Of a stretch of 64,000 nt of DNA, positions 59,721 through 64,000 are shown one piece after another. Where the stretch lies: the NCBI RefSeq assembly GCF_900129775.1, contig NZ_FQWV01000001.1, positions 331,780-395,779 on the forward strand. Reading direction: 5' to 3'. The position numbers and the translations under genes were made by a program. The notes beneath the pieces were generated by a model, which worked only from the letters and a program-made list of their open reading frames with translations, was not told where the DNA came from and did not search any database. How positions within the stretch are numbered: the stretch's first letter is position 1; each line of letters starts with the position of its first letter. The stretch is from Halobaculum gomorrense (GTDB lineage: Archaea; Halobacteriota; Halobacteria; Halobacteriales; Haloferacaceae).

Positions 59721-60899
59721 TCAGATCCCCTTGCCCATCAGGTGGCTCCGGAGCACGTCGGGCGCCTTCACGCCCGCGTCCGGGTTCACGATCACGACCT
59801 CGTCGCTGTCGACGAGTGCTCCAGACTCCGCGAGGCGCCACGCGCCCGCGAGCGCGACCCCGCCGGCGCCGCCGACTTCGATGACCTCCGTCTGTGCAAC
59901 CGTGACGGCGCTCTCCAGCGCGTCGTCGTCCTCGACGGTCAGGGCGTCGCCGTCGACACGGTCGAGCGCCGCGAGCGCGAGGTCGCCCCCGGCGGGGGCT
60001 TCGATCTCCACCTCGCCGACGATCGTGTCGGGACCGGTCCACACCTCGATGGCGTCGGCGTCGGACTCGACAGCGGCCGCGATGGGGGCGCAGCCGGCCG
60101 CTTGCACGGCGTACACGTCCGGGATATCCTCAGCGAGTCCGAGGTCGACGAGGTCTTCCAGTCCCCGCACGACGCCGACGACGAGTTCGCCGGTGCTCGC
60201 CGGCAGGACGACCGCGTCGGGAAGCGTCGATCCGCCGGCGTCGAACAGCTCGTACGCGAGCGTCTTCGCGCCGTCGTGACGGTACGGCGTCGTGAACTCC
60301 TGGAGCGAGTGGTGCTTCGCGGCGAGCTGCTCGTCGACCGCCGCGGCGGCGTCGCCGTAGCGTCCGCCGACCACGCGCATCTCGCCGCCGTGGACATTCA
60401 CCATCGCCTTGTTCGAGAACGCCGTGCGCGAGGGGACGAACGCGTACGACCGGAGATCCGTCCGTCCGGCGTACGCGGCCGCCGACTGTCCGGCGTTGCC
60501 GGCGGCGGCGAGCGCAAGGGGTTCGAGCCCCCGGTCGGCGGCGGCCGTCACCGCGAGGCTCATCCCGCGGTCGACGTAGCTGCCGGTTGGGTTGCGTCCC
60601 TCGTCTTTCACGGACGCGGCGGCGACGCCGAGTTCGTCCGCGAGGCGGTCGGTCCGGACGAGCGGCGTCGCGCCCTCGCCGGCGGTGACCGCAGTCTCGG
60701 CGGGGAACGGGAGCAACGCGTCGAAGCGGTACTGCCCGGCTCCGGCGCCGCTGCTGAAGGCCTCTGCGTCGACCGCGTCGAGGTCGTACGTCGGCGACAG
60801 CGGCGCCCCGCAGTCGGGGCAGCGACCGTGTTCGTCGACGCCGAACGACTCCCCGCAACCGGTGCACGACAGGCCGTCGAACGCGTCCGTCGTCTGCAT
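59721..60899 (-). CDS. Threonine-synthase-like PLP fold protein lacking the PLP lysine
   Basis: 392 residues. The N-terminal zinc ribbon (Cys12, Cys15, Cys27, Cys30) and the fold-type II PLP scaffold of threonine synthase are complete: GATPLVRTDRLADEL, NPTGSYVDRG, AAAGNAGQSAAAYAG, PASTGELVVGVVRGL and a GGAGGVALAGAWRL end. In threonine synthases the second motif reads NPTGSFKDRG, with the Lys forming the Schiff base; here residue 109 is Val (codon GTC). The usual chemistry is therefore impossible unless another Lys substitutes. It is probably a paralogue with a non-enzymatic or regulatory role. The true threonine synthase must lie elsewhere. Confidence 0.85.
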   Translation of the reverse strand: MQTTDAFDGLSCTGCGESFGVDEHGRCPDCGAPLSPTYDLDAVDAEAFSSGAGAGQYRFDALLPFPAETAVTAGEGATPLVRTDRLADELGVAAASVKDEGRNPTGSYVDRGMSLAVTAAADRGLEPLALAAAGNAGQSAAAYAGRTDLRSYAFVPSRTAFSNKAMVNVHGGEMRVVGGRYGDAAAAVDEQLAAKHHSLQEFTTPYRHDGAKTLAYELFDAGGSTLPDAVVLPASTGELVVGVVRGLEDLVDLGLAEDIPDVYAVQAAGCAPIAAAVESDADAIEVWTGPDTIVGEVEIEAPAGGDLALAALDRVDGDALTVEDDDALESAVTVAQTEVIEVGGAGGVALAGAWRLAESGALVDSDEVVIVNPDAGVKAPDVLRSHLMGKGI

Positions 60900-61016
60900 T
60901 TGGACGCGGTTGGGGCCGCCGCCGCATGGATGTGCTGGTTCGGCTCCAGCGGAGACCCGCGCCGATCCGGCGACGCGACCGGGTACGCCTTTGTGTCGCC
61001 CGGCCCAAGTGCGGGT

Positions 61017-62342
61017 ATGTCGGACTCCCCGAACGTCGTCGTCGCGGGCGCGGGGCTCGCGGGACTGGTCGCCGCGCGGTACCTCGCCGAGGCGGGAGCC
61101 GAGGTCACCGTGTACGAGCGCCGCCCCGAGGTCGGCGGGCGCGTTCGAACGCGCCGCCAGGACGGCTTCACGCTCGACCGCGGCTTCCAAGTGCTTTTCA
61201 CGGGCTACCCAGCGGTTCGGCGCGAGCTCGATCTGGGCGCGCTCGACCTCCGAGAGTTCCGCCCCGGCGCGGTCATCTGCTCGACCGAGGCGGGCACCCG
61301 AAGCGTGCTCTCGGACCCGCTTCGCGACCCCCGGTCGCTGGTAGAGTCCGTCTTCAACCGCCGGGTGACGACGACCGATAAGCTCCGGACGCTCGCGCTC
61401 CGGCAGGACCTCTCACAGCGCGCGGAGTCGTGGTTCTTCTCCGGGCCAGACGCGAGCATCCGCGAGTACCTCCGCGACTGGGGCTTCTCCGAGCGGTACG
61501 TCGAGAACTTCGTCGCCCCGTTCTACGGCGGGATCACGCTCGATCGGTCGCTGTCGACCTCGAAGCACGTCTTCGCGTACACGTTCCGTGCGCTCTCGGA
61601 CGGCCGGATCGGCGTCCCCGCGGCGGGGATGGGCGCGATCCCAGAACAGCTTCGGGCGTCGGCGGAGGCGGCCGGGGCGACCGTCGTCACCGGGGAGGGC
61701 GTCGAGGGGATCGAGCGTGACGGAACGGCCCGATCTGACGCCGGCGACGGGATCAGCGCGACCGGCGGCGTCACCGTCGAGACGACCGACCGCGCCGTCG
61801 ACGCCGACGCGGTCGTCGTCGCCACCGATCCGCGGACGGCCCGCGAGCTGACGGCCGTCGACACGATCCCGACGGAGGGGATCCCGTCTACGACGCAGTA
61901 CTACCGGCTGTCGGATTCGACGCCGATCTCGACCGGCAAGAAGATCCTCCTCAACAGCGACGACCCCTCGCCGAACGTCGTCGTCCCACTCACCGACGTG
62001 GCTCCGGAGTACGCCCCCGACGGCGAGCAGTTGCTGTGCGCGACGTTCCTCGGCGACGACGCGCGCGTCCGGGACGCCGCCGACCTCGCGGCCGACACGC
62101 GCGCGGCGATGGACGCGTGGTTCCCCGAGCGCAGCGTCGACGGGCTGGAGCCGATCCACACCGATCGGATCGAGTTCGCGCAGTTCGCCCAGCCGCCGGG
62201 CGTTCACGAAGCGCTTCCAGACGCGACGGACCCGGAGGGGCCGGTGTACCTCGCCGGCGACTACACCGAGTGGTCGTCGATTCAGGGGGCGATGGAGAGC
62301 GGACGGGTCGCCGCCGACGCCGTCTCCGACGACCTGTCGTAA
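61017..62342 (+). CDS. FAD-dependent amine-oxidase/phytoene-desaturase-like protein
   Basis: 441 residues. Two-dinucleotide FAD fold: VVVAGAGLAGLVAARYLAEAGAEVTVYERR, then GGRVRTRRQDGFTLDRGFQVLF at the N-terminus, and a C-terminal FAD contact GPVYLAGDYTEWSSIQGAMESG. The central region YENFVAPFYGGITLDRSLSTS is typical of the squalene/carotenoid-type desaturase and protoporphyrinogen oxidase-like group. A membrane-linked isoprenoid or carotenoid substrate is likely but not certain. It is divergent from the threonine-synthase paralogue. Confidence 0.88.
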   Translation: MSDSPNVVVAGAGLAGLVAARYLAEAGAEVTVYERRPEVGGRVRTRRQDGFTLDRGFQVLFTGYPAVRRELDLGALDLREFRPGAVICSTEAGTRSVLSDPLRDPRSLVESVFNRRVTTTDKLRTLALRQDLSQRAESWFFSGPDASIREYLRDWGFSERYVENFVAPFYGGITLDRSLSTSKHVFAYTFRALSDGRIGVPAAGMGAIPEQLRASAEAAGATVVTGEGVEGIERDGTARSDAGDGISATGGVTVETTDRAVDADAVVVATDPRTARELTAVDTIPTEGIPSTTQYYRLSDSTPISTGKKILLNSDDPSPNVVVPLTDVAPEYAPDGEQLLCATFLGDDARVRDAADLAADTRAAMDAWFPERSVDGLEPIHTDRIEFAQFAQPPGVHEALPDATDPEGPVYLAGDYTEWSSIQGAMESGRVAADAVSDDLS

Positions 62343-62364
62343 CCGAGACCGACGGTTGACGGGA

Positions 62365-64000
62365 CTACCCCGCGAGCGGCCTCGGCGACACGTCAAACGT
62401 CGCGAGGAAGCGCTGCACCGCCTCGTCGGTTCCGACAATCACCAGTCGGTCCTCGGCTGCGATCGTCCGATCCGGATCGAGACTCGTGGTGAGTTCGCCC
62501 CCGTGCTCGACTGCGATGACGCGACAGCCCGTCTTCTCGTAGATCCCGCTGTCCGCCAGTGTCTTCCCCGCGAACGGCTCGGCCGGAACCCGGTCGATCC
62601 GGATCTGACTGCCGGCGCCGAGCACCTCCTCGCCGCGAAGCTCCCTAGCGACCATCCGCGCGCTGATGCGCGGGACCGAGAGCACGTAGTCGGCGCCGGC
62701 GCGAAGCGCCTTGGTCGTCGCTCTCGCGTCGCTCATCCGCACGAGGATCTCGATGTCGGGGTTCAGCGACCGCGCCAGCACGGTCGTCAACAGCGCCGTC
62801 GAGTCGTTCGGGACGCACACGAGGATAACCCCGGCGTCCTCGACGCCCACCTCCCGGAGCGTGTCGCGGGAACTCGCGTCGCCGACGACGTCCGTGTTCG
62901 GGCCCTCGACGATGTCGACGGTAGTCGCCGACACGTCGCTCTCCCCTTCGACGACCGACAGCGCCGCCCGCCCGACCTCGCCGAGTCCCGCGATGACCAC
63001 GCCCTCGTCGCGGCCGCGCGAACGGACTGGGCGAGCGGTCTCCCCGAGCTCCTCTAAGGCGTCGTGGTCACCGGATACGAGCAGCACCGTGTTCGGTCCG
63101 ATGACCGCGTCGGGGTCCGGCGGGAGCTGGAGCTCGCCGTCGATCCACGCGCCGACGACGTTCGCGCCCGTCCGCTCGCGGATGCGCGAGTTCCGGATGC
63201 TCGTCCCGTCGAGGGGGCTGTCGCGACTGACGGAGATCTCCGTCACCTCCAGTCCCTCGGCGACGCCGACCGTGTCGTGGAGTTCCGAGGTGTACAGCGA
63301 CATTGCCTTGCGCGCGAGTCGTTGGCCGAGGACGGCACGCGGTGACAGCACGCTGTCGGCGCCGGTAGCGAGGAGTACGTCCCGCAGGGAGCCGTCGTCG
63401 GTCAGCGTGATGACCTCCACGTCGGGCCGGACCGACCGGACGGTGAGGATCGTGTCGACGGTGGCCTCGTCGGCGTCGGTGATGACCGCCCGGGCCCCGC
63501 CGATGCTCGCGCGTTCGAACGTCGCCGCGTCCTGCGGCGAGCCGTGGATCGCCGAGTAGCCCTCGTCCGAGAGATCGATCGCCTCCTCTTCGTCCGAGGA
63601 GATGAGCACGTAGTCGATGCCGAGCTGTTCGAGCTCGTCGAGCAACACCGCGGAGTCGCGGTCGTACTCGCAGATGATGACGTGGTCGTTCTTCGGCGAG
63701 AGCCGGCTGTCGAGGTCGACCTCTGCGCCGGTGAACAGCGGAATGACGATCACCCGGAGCGTGAAGAAGCCGACGCCGATGCCGCTGAGCTGCATGAACA
63801 CCATAAAGAGATTCATCCACGGCGACTCCCACGGGGAGTCGGCGCCGTAGCCGGTCGTCGTCATCGTCTCGGTGACTGTCTGGAACGACCGGAAGATCGA
63901 CTGCTCGCGGCCCTCCAGAACGCTCATTCCAGTGTTGTAGATAACCGTGTACGTCAACACGAGCGCGGTCAGTCCGAACAGGTAGTAGACGATGAGCCGG
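62365..64000 (-). CDS. Potassium channel with RCK domains (5' end outside the window)
   Basis: At least 545 residues are visible; the frame remains open across the right edge. Two membrane segments (VYYLFGLTALVLTYTVIY near the edge, and WMNLFMVFMQLSGIGVGFFTL) flank the pore loop with selectivity filter MTTTGYG. Two RCK units follow: HVIICEYDRDSAVLLDEL with a NAD-fold, then an RCK-C (TrkA-C) region, then a second GVVIAGLGEVGRAALSVV with its own TrkA-C end. In MthK-type channels such units gate the pore in response to Ca2+ or nucleotides. The first TrkA-N lacks the classic GxGxxG; the second has it. Confidence 0.9.
   Translation of the reverse strand, partial: RLIVYYLFGLTALVLTYTVIYNTGMSVLEGREQSIFRSFQTVTETMTTTGYGADSPWESPWMNLFMVFMQLSGIGVGFFTLRVIVIPLFTGAEVDLDSRLSPKNDHVIICEYDRDSAVLLDELEQLGIDYVLISSDEEEAIDLSDEGYSAIHGSPQDAATFERASIGGARAVITDADEATVDTILTVRSVRPDVEVITLTDDGSLRDVLLATGADSVLSPRAVLGQRLARKAMSLYTSELHDTVGVAEGLEVTEISVSRDSPLDGTSIRNSRIRERTGANVVGAWIDGELQLPPDPDAVIGPNTVLLVSGDHDALEELGETARPVRSRGRDEGVVIAGLGEVGRAALSVVEGESDVSATTVDIVEGPNTDVVGDASSRDTLREVGVEDAGVILVCVPNDSTALLTTVLARSLNPDIEILVRMSDARATTKALRAGADYVLSVPRISARMVARELRGEEVLGAGSQIRIDRVPAEPFAGKTLADSGIYEKTGCRVIAVEHGGELTTSLDPDRTIAAEDRLVIVGTDEAVQRFLATFDVSPRPLAG

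Noticed and set aside
60573-60575. Sequencing error as explanation of Val109 in the threonine synthase paralogue
   Set aside because: GTC differs from either Lys codon (AAA, AAG) at two or more positions and the surrounding frame is intact.

Overview
The window is a chromosomal stretch from a halophilic archaeon (class Halobacteria). Base composition is very high in G+C, the proteins are rich in Asp and Glu, and several exported proteins have twin-arginine lipoprotein signals. Clear archaeal genes are present: sn-glycerol-1-phosphate dehydrogenase, an archaellum FlaD/E-type domain, HemAT and a haloarchaeal isocitrate lyase. Short TATA-like boxes lie about 25-35 nt before many start codons, as expected for leaderless or short-leader archaeal transcripts. 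Genus cannot be fixed from the sequence alone.

Layout. 0-8.4 kb: the start of a trehalose-synthase-like GH13 enzyme, two isoaspartate methyltransferase homologues, a small wHTH regulator, a methyltransferase, an HVO_0476-type zinc-finger protein, an ATP-grasp ligase, Hsp20 and GAPDH. 8.4-18.2 kb: a 7TM sensor with a degenerate kinase domain, then the glycine cleavage genes gcvT, gcvH, gcvPA and gcvPB, with a GH3 glycosidase and a lipoprotein placed between them. 18.3-25 kb: cold shock protein, Usp, a CrcB/FluC pair, an isocitrate lyase preceded by three overlapping mini-ORFs, and small membrane or transport genes. 25-31.2 kb: an assimilatory nitrate operon on the minus strand (nitrite reductase, small protein, nitrate reductase, nitrate porter, 42-residue membrane protein, MobA) in which every junction overlaps. 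31.2-36.6 kb: an S9 peptidase, a substrate-binding lipoprotein, a glutaredoxin-like protein, a cobalamin adenosyltransferase and tRNA-Val(CAC). A 53-bp direct repeat that includes the 3' end of the tRNA lies here. 36.8-40.9 kb: a three-gene surface cluster with a Tat-exported PhoX-like protein carrying cohesin-like and dockerin modules, a membrane-anchored cohesin-like protein, and an unknown. 41-45 kb: a CheY-like protein, HemAT, NikR and a CBS/ribosome-hibernation-factor fusion. 45.1-47.5 kb: a FlaD/E-like protein, a salactin-type actin homologue and a membrane protein in one tight operon. 47.6-64 kb: AlaX, an HD protein, paired epimerases, an NAD-kinase-like protein, an M28 peptidase, DUF420, an M48-like peptidase, egsA, LysE, a DtxR-GDT1 manganese-type operon with an operator-like dyad, a threonine-synthase paralogue without the PLP lysine, an amine-oxidase-like flavoprotein and the greater part of a K+ channel with RCK domains.

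The most promising unusual systems are the FlaD/E-actin-membrane protein operon, the cohesin/dockerin phosphatase cluster, the chain of three mini-ORFs feeding into isocitrate lyase, the fully overlapping nitrate operon with two small extra proteins, the tRNA-Val att-like duplication, and the lysine-less threonine synthase paralogue. I saw no CRISPR array, no rRNA and no intact insertion sequence. The only gene-free stretch over 300 nt is 31243-31656.
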